In this document: piece by piece, positions 1 to 10,042 of the stretch
Layout: each line of letters opens with the position of its first letter
How positions within the stretch are numbered: the stretch's first letter is position 1
From: Chlorokybus atmophyticus
Lineage: Eukaryota > Streptophyta > Chlorokybophyceae > Chlorokybales > Chlorokybaceae
DNA length: 64,000 bases
Direction of reading: 5' to 3'
Assembly (NCBI GenBank): GCA_009103225.1
Contig: RHPI01000560.1
Location: 806,460-870,459, forward strand
The notes under the pieces: generated by a model
Told to the model about the DNA's origin: nothing
The model's database searches: none
The model's input: only the letters and a program-made list of their open reading frames with translations
Translations under genes and position numbers: made by a program

Positions 1-1299
1 CTGTGGGAAGCCCGAGAGCGCCCTATTAGCACGATGCAGATTAAATCTAAACCCAAAACCCCCCGCCACATCTACATGCAGTTCCCTAACACCCTATTCC
101 AATCCCGTAACAGAGGCAGCTATGTGCACAGGCCACCCGAGTAACACCAACCCAATGTTGTACAGAAAATCAGTATTCAATCACTATTCAACAATTAGGC
201 CAACAAAGTGCACCACTATACCACCAAAGCAACATGCATCACACACACACTCACCTGATTATATGCCGATTGATTAAATGACTGACTGCGCCTGATGAAT
301 GGCAAAACGCCGCAAGGCGAGAATGTGACGCCGTGGACGCCACCTACGCCAGCACCACTCTGAACCGCCATGTAACATCCTCAATACAGCCAGCCACAGG
401 AACTTAGCCCACGGCCGCCAATGCTCACCGCCCCGCCCACGCCAACAACAACAACAACTGCGAGCGGGAAACACCGTGATGAAAAGCGCTGATTAACGGC
501 GACGGCAGAACAGTCTACTAACTACATCAGCCGCCGTGTACAACCTACTGTACAAACGAACATAACACACAACACAGCACTGGTTAAACCTGGATTCAAC
601 AGCGCATGACAGCCATATATCGACAGAAGCAAGCACACCGTTGACAAAGATCCATCAGACTGCAACGCCGCGTACCATCGTCACAAAGCATTTATCACAA
701 CCACATGTGCGTCTTTCGACCAGAGTGCAGCGGCTCAATAGCGTGTTGAATGCTGCAGCATGACGGTCATTCCACCACACCCAGCGCTGTACACCTCTGA
801 CCTGACTAGCACAAGCTTTGCCTGAAGACCATTAGCGTCCCGACGGACTACGCATAGTGTAGCCCGCCACGGTTGGGTAGCTGCTGTGGCCCACAGCTTG
901 TGGGTCTTACAAGGCAGCCATTTCAAGGCAGGGTGGAGGGTGTTCGATTCGCATTCAACACTTGGAAATCAAAACGAAGGTACGCTTCCGGCCGCGTGAA
1001 GCATTGGGTGTAAATTCGCCGCCACAGTTACTGTGGGTCTTACCACGCAGCCATCTCTTAAGTGTTTGATAGGCAATCAGCACCTGAAAATGGCCGCACC
1101 TTTGGTCTTTGGCGGCCTACCACAGGCAGTCGGATGCTGTCCATCGGTCAAAATGCACGGGATGATGATGTGAAGTTTATAATCACTCCCCCCCGCCAGC
1201 CAATGACTGCAACTTGCAGCCTGCAAGTTGCAACACGAGTCGTACACTGTGGACGGCCCACGACGGTCCAGATCGCCTGCCGCCCCCCTAACTACAGTA

Positions 1300-1322
1300 A
1301 GTACTACTTACTAAGTAGTACT
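1300..1322. repeat. 23-bp perfect palindrome
   Basis: The arm AGTACTACTTA (1300-1310) is followed by one base and its exact reverse complement (1312-1322). It lies in a region rich in TAGTAC words. Function is unknown; it could be a cruciform-forming site or a remnant of a terminal inverted repeat. Confidence 0.6.
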
Positions 1323-1591
1323 ACGTTGTACTACACGTGTAACATAGTACATTGTGCTAGTACCTAGTATAGTACGATGTGCTAGTTAGTAGTATACAGC
1401 CTACTCGGGCTATAAGTATCGTCTTTGTCAGTATAAATGCCCTATAAACATAAAATGTTAGGGAACCAATGGTTAACCTAATAAGGTTTAAATTAGATAA
1501 GTCGGGACGAATTTCGAGGAAATAAGAGTCGGGATAAATTAAAATGTGGGAAACATACATGGTCGGGACGGAAGTTTGAGCGTGTAGCCAA

Positions 1592-1613
1592 CACCGACCA
1601 TGTATGGTCGGTG
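1592..1613. repeat. Hairpin-forming inverted repeat
   Basis: Arms CACCGACCAT (1592-1601) and ATGGTCGGTG (1604-1613) are exact reverse complements separated by two bases. No associated gene is visible. Confidence 0.6.
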
Positions 1614-1718
1614 CAAATTTCTTGGGATTTTACAAGTCTTTGTGCTCGCGGCGTAATGGTGCTGTGCGTTTAACCAACATTATGTCGGCCGACGTAACAC
1701 CTTATCTACTAGACCTTA

Positions 1719-2396
1719 TGTGACGGTGCTCGTGCCTTGCTACCTGTGAGTTGGTCCAATCAACAACCCTCTCATCGAGACACGGTATTCACACCAGAAT
1801 CTTGCCCCCTCTGCCAAGCACACACGCGCGCCCCGCCACTCGCGTACGCACGCGCATGCGCTCGAAGCTACACACCGACTTGTGTAGCGCCTTGAATTGT
1901 CACACAAGCAAGCACACACCGGTGGCCACACGCTAGCAACCCCTGCTGGCTACCACCAAGCTTGCACACTAAAAACTAGGGAGCTAAAGGTTGTATTGCA
2001 AATTGTAGAATGTCACTTTTAAACCTACCAGTCTGCACATGCTACTGTCTAGACGATTCTAGCGCTAGACGGAATTAAAGGCTAAGATATTCTTGCAGAA
2101 TCTTGTAGTACACTTTTAGACCTTTCCAACGCATATGAGCAGCAAATCTCCTAATTTGCTGCTCATATGGTCAAGTTATACTACTTGGCGCCAGGCCCTT
2201 CCAGAAATCTGGTCGAGCCCTTCTCGACTGGCCCTCCGTTTTTTGGCACCTTCCGGACTGGTCTTGGGGCCCCGGTCGATATCCGCGGCAGACTCATAAC
2301 TCGCCGATATCCGCCACAAGTCATAAAGAACATGTACCTTACAAATAAGGCCTAAAATGGCCTTGAAAATTACAAAATTTGGCCTTGATCGTTACA
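1719..2396 (-). repeat. 3' LTR of the Ty3 element (678 bp)
   Basis: It is bounded by TGTGACGG at 1719 and GTTACA ending at 2396, with the polypurine tract directly adjacent at 2397. It is the same family as the LTRs at 4574-5202, 38510-39002, 40874-41540 and 59219-59856. It uniquely carries a perfect 16-bp stem-loop at 2132-2169. Confidence 0.9.
2132..2169. repeat. Perfect 16-bp stem-loop inside LTR
   Basis: Arms CATATGAGCAGCAAAT (2132-2147) and its exact complement (2154-2169) flank the 6-nt loop CTCCTA. The other copies of this LTR have only a short imperfect stem here (GCACC...GGTGC), or have lost it (4574-5202 copy). Confidence 0.8.
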
Positions 2397-2458
2397 CTCC
2401 TCCCCCCCTAGGTGAGCTTCGTCCTCGAAGCTCCCGAGGTTGTCGTCGAGCAAGATAG

Positions 2459-2971
2459 TCACGCACAACATCTTTGAGCATTAGTCAAGTGTGCCTCTGG
2501 CTCCCAGGATGCTTCATGCAACGGATAGCCCTTCCATTTCACTAAAAACTTGCGTACGCCATGCACAAACTTCTCACCAAGCTCCAAAGGTGACAACTTG
2601 TATACGGGTCGATACGGTGGCTTGTGCACGCTCTCAATCAGCTCCACACGGTGGTCTACGCTCCGTGGAGGTGGTAGACTAGATGGAAGTCCGTCCACCA
2701 TGATATCTTGGTATTCTTTAACAAGTTTACATACCTCGGCGTCCATCGTAGCCGTCTTAACATCGTCACTCAGCTCCGGTGCTGACTTTGCAGTGTTTTC
2801 GCGCACCACACACAACCATGCAGCCCTTGCCTTCCGTGGAGACAATAACTTCCTCAATTGCACATAAGAGATTTGGTCAATTGTCATAATACCTGATTGT
2901 GCGTGCCGCGCCTCGATGACGTCCGACGCAGCTTGAATGGACTCTCCACCGTTTTGTTCGATAATGAGCAC
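2459..2971 (-). pseudogene. Fused RT-start/chromodomain fragment of Ty3 pol
   Basis: A 170-residue open frame. Residues 80-131 match the leader into a Ty3 reverse transcriptase (an EYQDIMVDGLP segment, a DHRVEL motif, then PYRPVYKLSPLEL). Directly after, residues 132-162 are a chromodomain core (VRKFLVKWKGYP...ASWEPEAHL). The catalytic RT, RNase H and integrase that normally lie between them are gone, and the join keeps the frame. A TGA (from TGG, Trp) separates this frame from the upstream protease, at the position where the family has ...NPSI-N-W-KKR. Chromodomains in Ty3 integrases direct insertion to particular histone marks; a role here is inferred from the family only. Confidence 0.85.
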
Positions 2972-2980
2972 GCGCTTCTT

Positions 2981-3450
2981 TCAATTGATGGATGGATTAT
3001 GTTGCCATAGCCACGGTAGTCCCAAAATTCCATCAAACCCGTTTCGTAGGGTGATGCAGCAAAATCGCATGGTCTCCTTCATCTTCCCAATGCGAACACA
3101 CAACTCTTTGGTCATAAACGCAGCGCCATCACCTCCAGAGGGTGGCTCTCCATCAGCGAGCTTCACTTCACCTCCTCGTAATGACGAAAGCCAACCGTAA
3201 CGCCGCGCAATATCAATACTCATAAAGTTGCTGATGGCACCGCTATCAATCATGAGCTTACACTCTCTCCATCGTCCTTGGTCATCGCAAGTGTGTGCTC
3301 GAAGCCCGAAGTACTCTGTTGTCTCCTCATTTGCAGAACTCACCACCGTTGGCGCGTTCATAGCCATCTTCTCTTGCTTCTTTAATGGAAACGTCACAGC
3401 ATCCGCCCGTGCATGAGGCTCCTTCCTATCCCCAGCAGTAGCCTCCTCAC
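2981..3450 (-). pseudogene. Ty3 retroviral-type aspartic protease
   Basis: The frame carries the active-site triad context MIDSGAISNFMS and the C-terminal DGILGLPWL...HNPSI block typical of Ty3/gypsy proteases. The protease frame is -1 relative to the end of gag (overlap just upstream of the gag TAG, at a run of C residues). This could be a programmed -1 frameshift or simple decay. The domain ends at an in-frame TGA replacing Trp. The proteins belong to a plant/algal mobile element and would act in particle maturation. Confidence 0.85.
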
Positions 3451-4479
3451 CTACTGGGGGAAGTCCTTTTTCTGCTCCACGCCATTTTGCTCCATGGTGT
3501 TGACGCGACGATCACGGTGAGGGTTGCCATCCGGTGTTAGCCTTTGCGTGCTTCGTTTGGAGCATCCGTACGCCAAATGCTCCGTCGACCCACACGCATA
3601 ACACTTGCGCACACCTTTATCTCTTTCACCATGTCCGATGTGCTTTGCATCACTTCCATGTGTGTGTATGGCACCCATCTCCATTGGTGCAGGCCTAGAG
3701 TCAGCTCCACCTCCATCGGCAAGTGCTAAACTTGGTTCTCCTCGTCTCCATGCATGTTGAAAGCCTCCCCGGGGCTGATCACCATGCCTTTGCCTCCAAT
3801 CAGTGTTTCTTGTGGTGGACTTGAAGTACAACGCGTCGAGACGCTCCGCGATGCGTATAGCCTCCGCGAGTGTCTTCGGGTCCCCTAGCTCCACTTCTTT
3901 ACGCCCCAAAGGTTTTAAACCACGTGTATACCTGTCCAACTGCTCCTCCTCGATCATATTGGGTATGGACATCACCAATCGCTGAAACGCGGCCGTGTAC
4001 GCCATTACCGACCCCATTTGCACAAGGGCTGCAAGTTTGTCGCGTGCGGCCTTCACGCTCTCAACGAGAACAAATTGATGTCTGACCTCCAGTGCCAACT
4101 CTTTCATGGTGGTCAATGGTAGCGCCAACCCGTTTGCAACACGCGTACATCGATGCCTCCACTACACAAGTGCTGCACCGTCAAGCAACGTCGCTGCAAC
4201 CTCCACGTGCAGATGCGTGGGCACCTCCGTGAGCTTCAACCAAGACGACACTTGAAAAATCCATTCATCCACTGCATCTCCATCACGTTGACCCTTAAAT
4301 GGCTTGGGCTTTGGCACCTTCACATGCACGCGCGAGCTTGATGCCATGGGAACTTGTACACGCGCCATCGCATGCTCATACGCCTCGCGTTGTGCTTGTG
4401 CCACCGCTTGCGTGTGATGAAGCTCTTCTCTCAATGCTAAGATGGCCGCTTGAAGCTCTTCCATGCGAGCATCCTCCAT
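3451..4479 (-). pseudogene. Ty3 gag with CCHC zinc knuckle
   Basis: The first probable ATG is at 4479 (MEDARMEELQ), starting a coiled-coil-like N-terminus rich in Glu, Gln and Ala. A capsid-like region follows, and near the C-terminus a zinc knuckle CYACGSTEHLAYGC (CX2CX4HX4C). One in-frame TAG near 4162 breaks the frame, at the position that reads ...AALV-stop-WRH, where gag proteins usually have WW or similar. Gag would package element RNA into virus-like particles. Frame downstream of the TAG stays open to 3451. Confidence 0.88.
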
Positions 4480-4559
4480 CTCCACTAACACACTACACCC
4501 CGCTTCCGAATAAAAAGTGTAAACGCCCACACACTTCCTCTCTCACCTTCGTAAACCGT

Positions 4560-4571
4560 GCTCCGATACCA
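4560..4571 (-). promoter_or_regulatory. Primer-binding site, initiator tRNA-Met type
   Basis: The minus strand reads TGGTATCGGAGC two bases inside the 5' LTR, complementary to the 3' end of initiator tRNA-Met, as in many plant and algal Ty3 elements. Confidence 0.85.
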
Positions 4572-4573
4572 GT

Positions 4574-5202
4574 TGTGACGGTGCTCGTGCCTTGTCACCT
4601 GCGAGTTGATCCAATCAACAACCCTCTCACCAAGACACGGTATTCACACCGGAACCTTGCCCCCTCTGCCAAGCACACACGCGCGCCCCGCTCGCGTACG
4701 CACGCGCATGCGCTCGAAGCTACACACCGACTTGTGTAGCGCCTTGGATCGTCACACAAGCAAGCACACACCGGTGGCCACACGGTAGCAACCCCTGCTA
4801 GCCACCACCAAGCTTGCACACCAGATACTAGGGAGCTAAAGGTTGTATTGCAAATTGTAGAATGTCACTTTTATACCTACTAGTCTGCACATGCTACTGT
4901 CTAGACGATTCTAGCGCTAGACGGAACTAGAGGCTAAGATATTCTTGCAGAATCTTGTAGTACACTTCTAGACCTTTCCAACGCACCAAAGATCGCGCCA
5001 GGCCCTTTCAGAAATCTGGTCGAGCCCTTCTCGACTGGCCCTCCGTTTTTTGGCACCTTCCGGACTGGTCTTGGGGCCCCGGTCGATATCCGCGGCAGAC
5101 TCATAACTCGCCGATATCCGCCACAAGTCATAAAGAAATGTACCTTACAAATAAGGCCTAAAATGGCCATGAAAATCACAAAATTTGGCCTTGACTGTTA
5201 CA
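4574..5202 (-). repeat. 5' LTR of the Ty3 element (629 bp)
   Basis: It is the same family as 1719-2396. It is about 50 bp shorter because the internal stem-loop region (GCACC...GGTGC plus flank) is deleted, leaving 'caccaaagatcgcgcc' near 4983-4998. The U3/R/U5 boundaries cannot be set by eye. Confidence 0.88.
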
Positions 5203-6257
5203 TTGGCGGTGTGTGCCACTTTGGTCTCTTGCACGCGAGCGGCCCACCCCCGCGCCAAGTGTTCGAGCTCTTAGAAGGACACATGACCGTCTTAAAGAGC
5301 ATCTTTTCAATAACCATACCATGCTGTTCTGATCTATGGCGCGGCCCAGCAGCTGACATTGCTGACCGTCGTTCAGCGTGAAACATGTGATACTGCCTGG
5401 AGAGATCCCATGGCGCGCTTGCGCTCACGTGCGTTGGGTTCCTCCGGTTGGCCTGTGTTGGAATCCAACACCATGTCTTCGTCGTGGTTGCGGATGGCGT
5501 TTGATCTTGGGTAAGACACCAGAGCGGGGAGCGTACGACGTGGTTGACCAGGTTGGTTGCACTTGTAAAAGTGCTGGTGATCATGACGTGTGGCTAGTTG
5601 TGCTGCGCGCCCAGGGTGCAGGATAGCGTCGACGGTGAGATCGTGTAGACGACTGCTGTGCAGGATTTCAGCAGCGAAAAGATCCACGACTGTAGCCAGG
5701 TTGGTCCACTTGGCGCGGACGCGATGAGCACGGGAGCCATGCCGCGCTGCATTGATTTTGAGAGGGTGTCCCAGTAAAGAACACACCTGTCGGAAGCTGT
5801 TGGCCACGTGATGGCGCTTATTGTCCTCGGAGTGCACATTCTTGATGATGTATCCCAAAGGCCTGCACAGCTGGTTGCTCTGCAGGATTTTCATGATACG
5901 CATTAGTTCCCAAAATAGTCGCGAGCGAGAATCACCGAGTCCTTGGTCTCTACCTGCTCTGGAGTGTCCTTGACACTCCCATCCTGCTATCAGTAGGTCG
6001 ATGTTGCCCACCGCCAGGAGGTGATCCGCGGTGATTAAACGGATGTCCTATGGCAGTGCCTTCAGACTGCCTTGCAGTGCCGATAGCGGCAGTCGCTGCG
6101 GGTAGCATTTGTGTAGGTGGCGCAGGTGGTGGCTTAGGGCAAGCTTTGTGTGTGGATTAGGGTCACAGTACAAGTACTTGGTGACCGTCGCGCCGGTGTT
6201 GAGGACCGCGGCGAGGCCACTACCTATACCTCCCAGCGTTTCCAACAGGGTGATGCC
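5203..6257 (-). pseudogene. Retroelement-encoded C5 cytosine DNA methyltransferase
   Basis: Reading leftwards, motif I appears as TLGGIGSGLAAVL with the acidic YCDPNP loop. Motif IV is GWECQGHSRAG, with the catalytic Cys at 5973-5975. An F/W-rich RSRLFWEL block follows, then motif VI as YIIKNV, motif VIII as GSRAHRVRA and a late ALVSYPRSNAIR block. Family members have PCQ in motif IV and ENV in motif VI; here these are ECQ and KNV, so the catalytic Glu is lost and the enzyme is probably inactive. An in-frame TAG lies near 6048, and the frame shifts near 5420. The C-terminus reaches the Ty3 LTR at 5202. The domain continues in frame from an upstream aspartic protease, so it belongs to a retrotransposon polyprotein rather than a host DNMT. 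Such captures are known in algal and dinoflagellate retroelements. Confidence 0.85.
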
Positions 6258-6639
6258 TTGTTGTTGACGAAATACATGGAAATCCACTACTCCAGTGGCC
6301 ACCTGGTGTTGCTCCTGGACCGCAGCTTGGTCCTTGTAGAGAGGGACTTGTGAAGTAAGCCATGGTCTGGTCAGTAGTAGATGTGCGACCACCTGTGCGC
6401 GCCAGCGGCGTTCTGCTGGTTTCTGGTGGGCCATTTCTTCAGTGGCATCTTCCTGAGACTCGTCGCATGGGATAGGAGAGTCTTGGTCAGAGTTGTGGGT
6501 GATTACCGCAGCTGATCTGTAAGTGGTTGTCGAAAACGACGTGCGGGTGGCTGTTGCAGCTGACCTGTCAATGGTTGTCAACAGCGTCTTGTAGGTGGTT
6601 GTTGCAGCTGTCCTTCGGTGAGAGCGAGTGCGAGCCACC

Positions 6640-7082
6640 AGCTCGAGAAGCAGGTATCCTTGAACCTCTCCATCCTCCTCATCGCAATGAGGACGAAACC
6701 ATGCCTTCTCTGTCCAGCAGTCCAGCCCCATGCCAACAAGGAAGTTGAAGTCCTGTCCCAGCAACAGGTCGAAGGATCCTGCATTGGTGACCACACATTT
6801 CTGTATGACCTCGGTGCTGTGGGAAGGGTCCACTCCTGTCAAGCGAATGCAGAGGGCTTGCTTAGTGATGCCAATCACTTTGTCACGGCTGCTGGTTGCT
6901 GTGTCAAGCACGTATGGGCACGGCATCAGCTCAGCGCTGGTGATGCCAAGGTCGCGTGCGAGGTAACATTTAGTAATGACAAGCTGGGCTTCAGGGTCTA
7001 GCATCACACGCTAGAGTGCTCGTCCATTGATAGTGACATGCTTGCCTTGGTTGGCGATCATGGCCGCATTGGCGTAGATGCG
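6640..7082 (-). pseudogene. Retroelement aspartic protease upstream of the methyltransferase
   Basis: The segment contains ANQGKHVTINGRAL, an in-frame TAG, then VMLDPEAQLVI (active-site Asp in a D-P context typical of this protease subfamily). Further on are RLTGVDPS, the hydrophobic FDLLLGQDF block, and GLDCWTEKAWFRPH. The frame is continuous with the methyltransferase domain through a Thr/Ser/Arg-rich linker (about 6260-6640). Confidence 0.75.
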
Positions 7083-7092
7083 CAGCCGCTTT

Positions 7093-7602
7093 TTATCGTC
7101 GGTAGCGTGTGCGTAGGGTGACCGCTGCTGCAGTCTTCTCCGGTGGTGTCGAGCGCAGTGCGGCAAGTGCCCCTCGACTAGTGGAGTCTTGAGAATCTCC
7201 TAAACCGCGGCTTGGCCCGAACCGTCCTTGTCTTGGCTGTTGGTATACGCGCTGCGGCCTAGGTGCTGGCGGTGCTGCCTGTGGTTGCCCTGATTGTGGC
7301 GCAGGGGGATTGCACCCCTGTGTGGCCGGGGTCATACCTGGCGGCGTAGCCAGTGGTTGTTGGGGAAACCCTGGAGGACCAAGTGTTTGTGGGCCCGCCT
7401 CTCGTGCAACCTGTTCTTCCACATAAGTCCAGTGTACTGCATGAGCCGCCTCCCTGACCAGTGTACCTTCCCATGTGGTTATTGGATTGTTGACTACGTC
7501 GCTCCAACGGTAACTCTGAGGCATGGGCTGGAGATGCACTGCGCGTAGGAGCCGCGCTCTTATGTTGTGGGTGATGGTGGGAACCGTTGGGATCCCTGCC
7601 AT
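7093..7602 (-). pseudogene. Probable gag C-terminus of the methyltransferase retroelement
   Basis: A 169-residue open frame, Pro/Gln/Arg-rich in its second half, ends just before the protease frame, which is offset. Position directly upstream of the protease and low-complexity composition suggest a gag tail. No zinc knuckle is visible and no family was recognised. Confidence 0.4.
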
Positions 7603-7689
7603 GTAGGCATCCTATCTGCCATTAACCACCCCCACTTCTAGCACCATTGTTGCTCGTGCCCGCACAGGGAGGTAAATCTCTGGCTGTTG

Positions 7690-7925
7690 GACATGCTCGA
7701 AGCATCACACCAGAACTCCTTCCCCAGCTTGGCATCTTCAAGCATAGAGCGCGCCTTCTCCACAAGAGTCCGGTTCAGACGTTCAGCCGCACCATTCTGT
7801 TCAGGTGTATATGGTGCTGTGGTCTTATGCTTGACTCCTTTGTCAGCAAACCAGCCCTTCAAGTGCTGGTGTAAGTACTCGCCTTCTCTATCTGACCTAG
7901 TTGCAGACGTGTATAATATACAATA
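7690..7925 (-). pseudogene. Ty1/copia integrase core fragment
   Basis: The frame reads TRSDREGEYLHQHLKGW, then KHKTTAPYTPEQNGAAERLN and LGKEFWCDA. These are the second catalytic Asp and the Glu regions of a copia DDE integrase. It is cut at both sides: at the right by unrelated sequence near 7925 and at the left near 7690 before the gag-like frame. The order integrase-then-gag is not that of any intact element, so this is a separate insertion or a rearranged scrap. Confidence 0.85.
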
Positions 7926-8089
7926 AATGCTGAGCTCAGTATTCATTAGACAAGCTGAGCGAGTCTGTACTTATCTGAGAATTTTGTTCTTGAACCGGAA
8001 GCTATGCTGTTCTGCCGGATCTTTAATCCGGCGCCGTTCTCTCAGACTTGAGCTGGTGCCGAGATTGGGTTTTTTGAGTCTTATATCAT

Positions 8090-8320
8090 TACTGGCACAG
8101 ATTTGTTGAATTATTAATATTGGCACAAACCATTCAGGCCAACATTAGTCCAAGCTTGTGCAAGTGTTGGCACAAGCTGTTACTCTCATGCCATTGCTGG
8201 CACAGCATTTGCCAGTATAAGTTTATAATTCATAGACCAGTAATGGCATAGTAACTGGCTCAAAATGTTTGTGCCAACACTGGCACGGGTTTGTGTCAGT
8301 ATTGACACGGGGCGCTGGAG
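8090..8320. repeat. Dispersed repeat, copy 1
   Basis: The stretch is rich in 'tgttggcaca', 'ttgctggcaca' and 'gccagtata' words. It matches 52240-52510 in order and spacing, with many substitutions. No coding capacity was seen. It could be a non-autonomous element. Confidence 0.55.
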
Positions 8321-8499
8321 CCATGTATACACAACGGAGAAATGGCTAGAGGCTTGATTGTGTTGGACTTGGTGTATCTCATTTGGTGTACTTGGTAGTT
8401 GTATGTAGGTGATACGTCGACCCATGCTGTTTGTGCTCATGTCATGTTTCGTCGTTGACGACCGACGACCACGACGATGACGAGCATTAAGTGAAGGGG

Positions 8500-9490
8500 A
8501 TTATTATGCTTGTAGCTTGATGTGTCAACTATTGCACTTAGATTAGCTATAAGTGCACATGCTAGATGAACACCATCCCACTCGCAACTAATAAAAATAA
8601 CCAGCACGAGCGCCACGCCATTGCCTTATATTACCGCAACCGCAACGCAACACACGAAACAGACGGGTTATTGACGCTTTTGATATTGTATGCGGCGCAT
8701 TGACAGCGAGCGCGCTCATTTTGTGATAGCTTGTGGCAATACTTATTGAAGTACAACCATGCACCGAAAGCCCCTCAGAAAGCTTATCAATATATTCTTA
8801 ATGCGCTGATTGTACACCCCCCCACCACCACGTACATGAGCAAGCGATGATGTGCATAGACATTTTGTTTAATATGGCTGCGCCCATACACAAAACTGTT
8901 GCATCAAGAGGCATGCTCGCGGCACATGAATGAGAAGGAGTTGCTGTAGCCGCAAAGCACCAGTGTTGTCTCACGCTGACCTTGTGAATATGAGGTCGTT
9001 ACAACGCGCATGTGGGCCAGATGATTTGGCAATATGCCAAGTAGCAGTCGTGATCACTAGTGCGCTGATGTATTAATCGTCGCTGTATGCTCTAAACAGT
9101 GCTTGCACACGGGAGTGCTTATACCTCCAGGTGCGCCAAGGGCTATGCCGACAAATAAACATCCAGTCATGCAACGACCGCGCAGCAACGATCATCCTTC
9201 TTAAGGTTGATTGCCGTGTTTCAATCTCAACTGCAACTACCTGTAAGCCTGCTGCAGGCGCAATACAATACCGCTGTACAGTTGCGCCAAGTTAGACGGT
9301 ATGATGCTGCAACTGGCAGCGGCATTGGTGTTTGCAGAAATGCGATTGTTGTTCAGTGTCACAATCACGTGACTGCCAGCCCTGCAACGGGGGGGACCAA
9401 GAGAGCGCACATAGCGCAAGCAAGCGTGTGCACACACCCTGAGTAGCCAATCGTGTGCCAATGACTGCCAGGGCAAAGCCACCGATGAGG
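8500..9490. repeat. Diverged copy of BTB-gene 3' end and flank (copy A)
   Basis: Blocks of this stretch match the 3' end and downstream flank of the BTB gene (22150-22940) and a third copy at 32425-33100. Shared words include 'accatgcac', 'tagcagt...cg', 'gacgcagca..' and 'caatgactgccagggcaaag'. It is too degenerate to code. Between 9490 and 10042 nothing recognisable was found. Confidence 0.5.
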
Positions 9491-10042
9491 CAATACTGTA
9501 AAGTCATGGCACAATCGCGTCGTTGCCACTGTTCACGAGCAGAAGTGCAACGGCCGTCATTGCTCTCTCCGTGTGCTGAGAAGCAAGTCACTCGACGTCT
9601 TGAACCAACCACAAACCTCGTTGCACACCCTTGTTGACTCGAAACCGCCAGCTGTGGCTGCGGTTTTGTGCAAGAGAGGTTTAGCCCATACCCCTACACT
9701 TTTGACCTACCAAGCTGCAGTGCTTGTTCAGCAGCGAGACTCGTCGCCAGCTGAACGACATCAGCAAGGAACGCTCACGCTCGTTGGTACATACTAAAAC
9801 AAACAAAACATGCAGTACACTAGTGTGTGGCAGTAGTACACAGTCTTGTGGTGTAGTACACAATGTCACTAGCACTACCACTCATCTAATCCAGATCCTG
9901 CTCCAACGACTTTATCCAATATCGGTACGACCGCAGGTGCTGCGCCAGCTGGTGGCGAGTCCGATCCGCAACAGCCATGTCAGCGTGTTCACCCGCGTAG
10001 TCCTCCTCAGCCATCAGCTGCTCGGTGGAGGTGCTGTTGGTG

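Larger units (their letters stand above)
1..1718. other. Non-coding or unrecognised left-edge sequence
   Basis: No open frame here shows a recognisable domain or coherent exon structure. Two sub-regions share the words 'gtgggtcttac' and 'gcagccat' (about 899-923 and 1033-1056), so part of it is probably an old repeat. Two palindromes are present at 1300-1322 and 1592-1613 and are reported separately. The stretch ends exactly at the LTR that begins at 1719. Confidence 0.5.
1719..5202 (-). mobile_element. Internally deleted Ty3/gypsy chromodomain retrotransposon
   Basis: The element runs right to left. The 5' LTR is 4574-5202 and the 3' LTR is 1719-2396; read on the minus strand both begin TGT and end ACA. 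The primer-binding site lies just inside the 5' LTR (minus strand of 4560-4571, TGGTATCGGAGC) and matches the initiator tRNA-Met type. A purine tract at 2397-2410 is the polypurine tract. Gag, protease, the very start of RT and the chromodomain remain. RT catalytic core, RNase H and integrase are missing through one in-frame deletion near 2578. The bases flanking the two LTRs (1714-1718 CCTTA, 5203-5207 TTGGC) do not match, so no target-site duplication survives. The element could only move with help from an autonomous relative. Confidence 0.9.
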
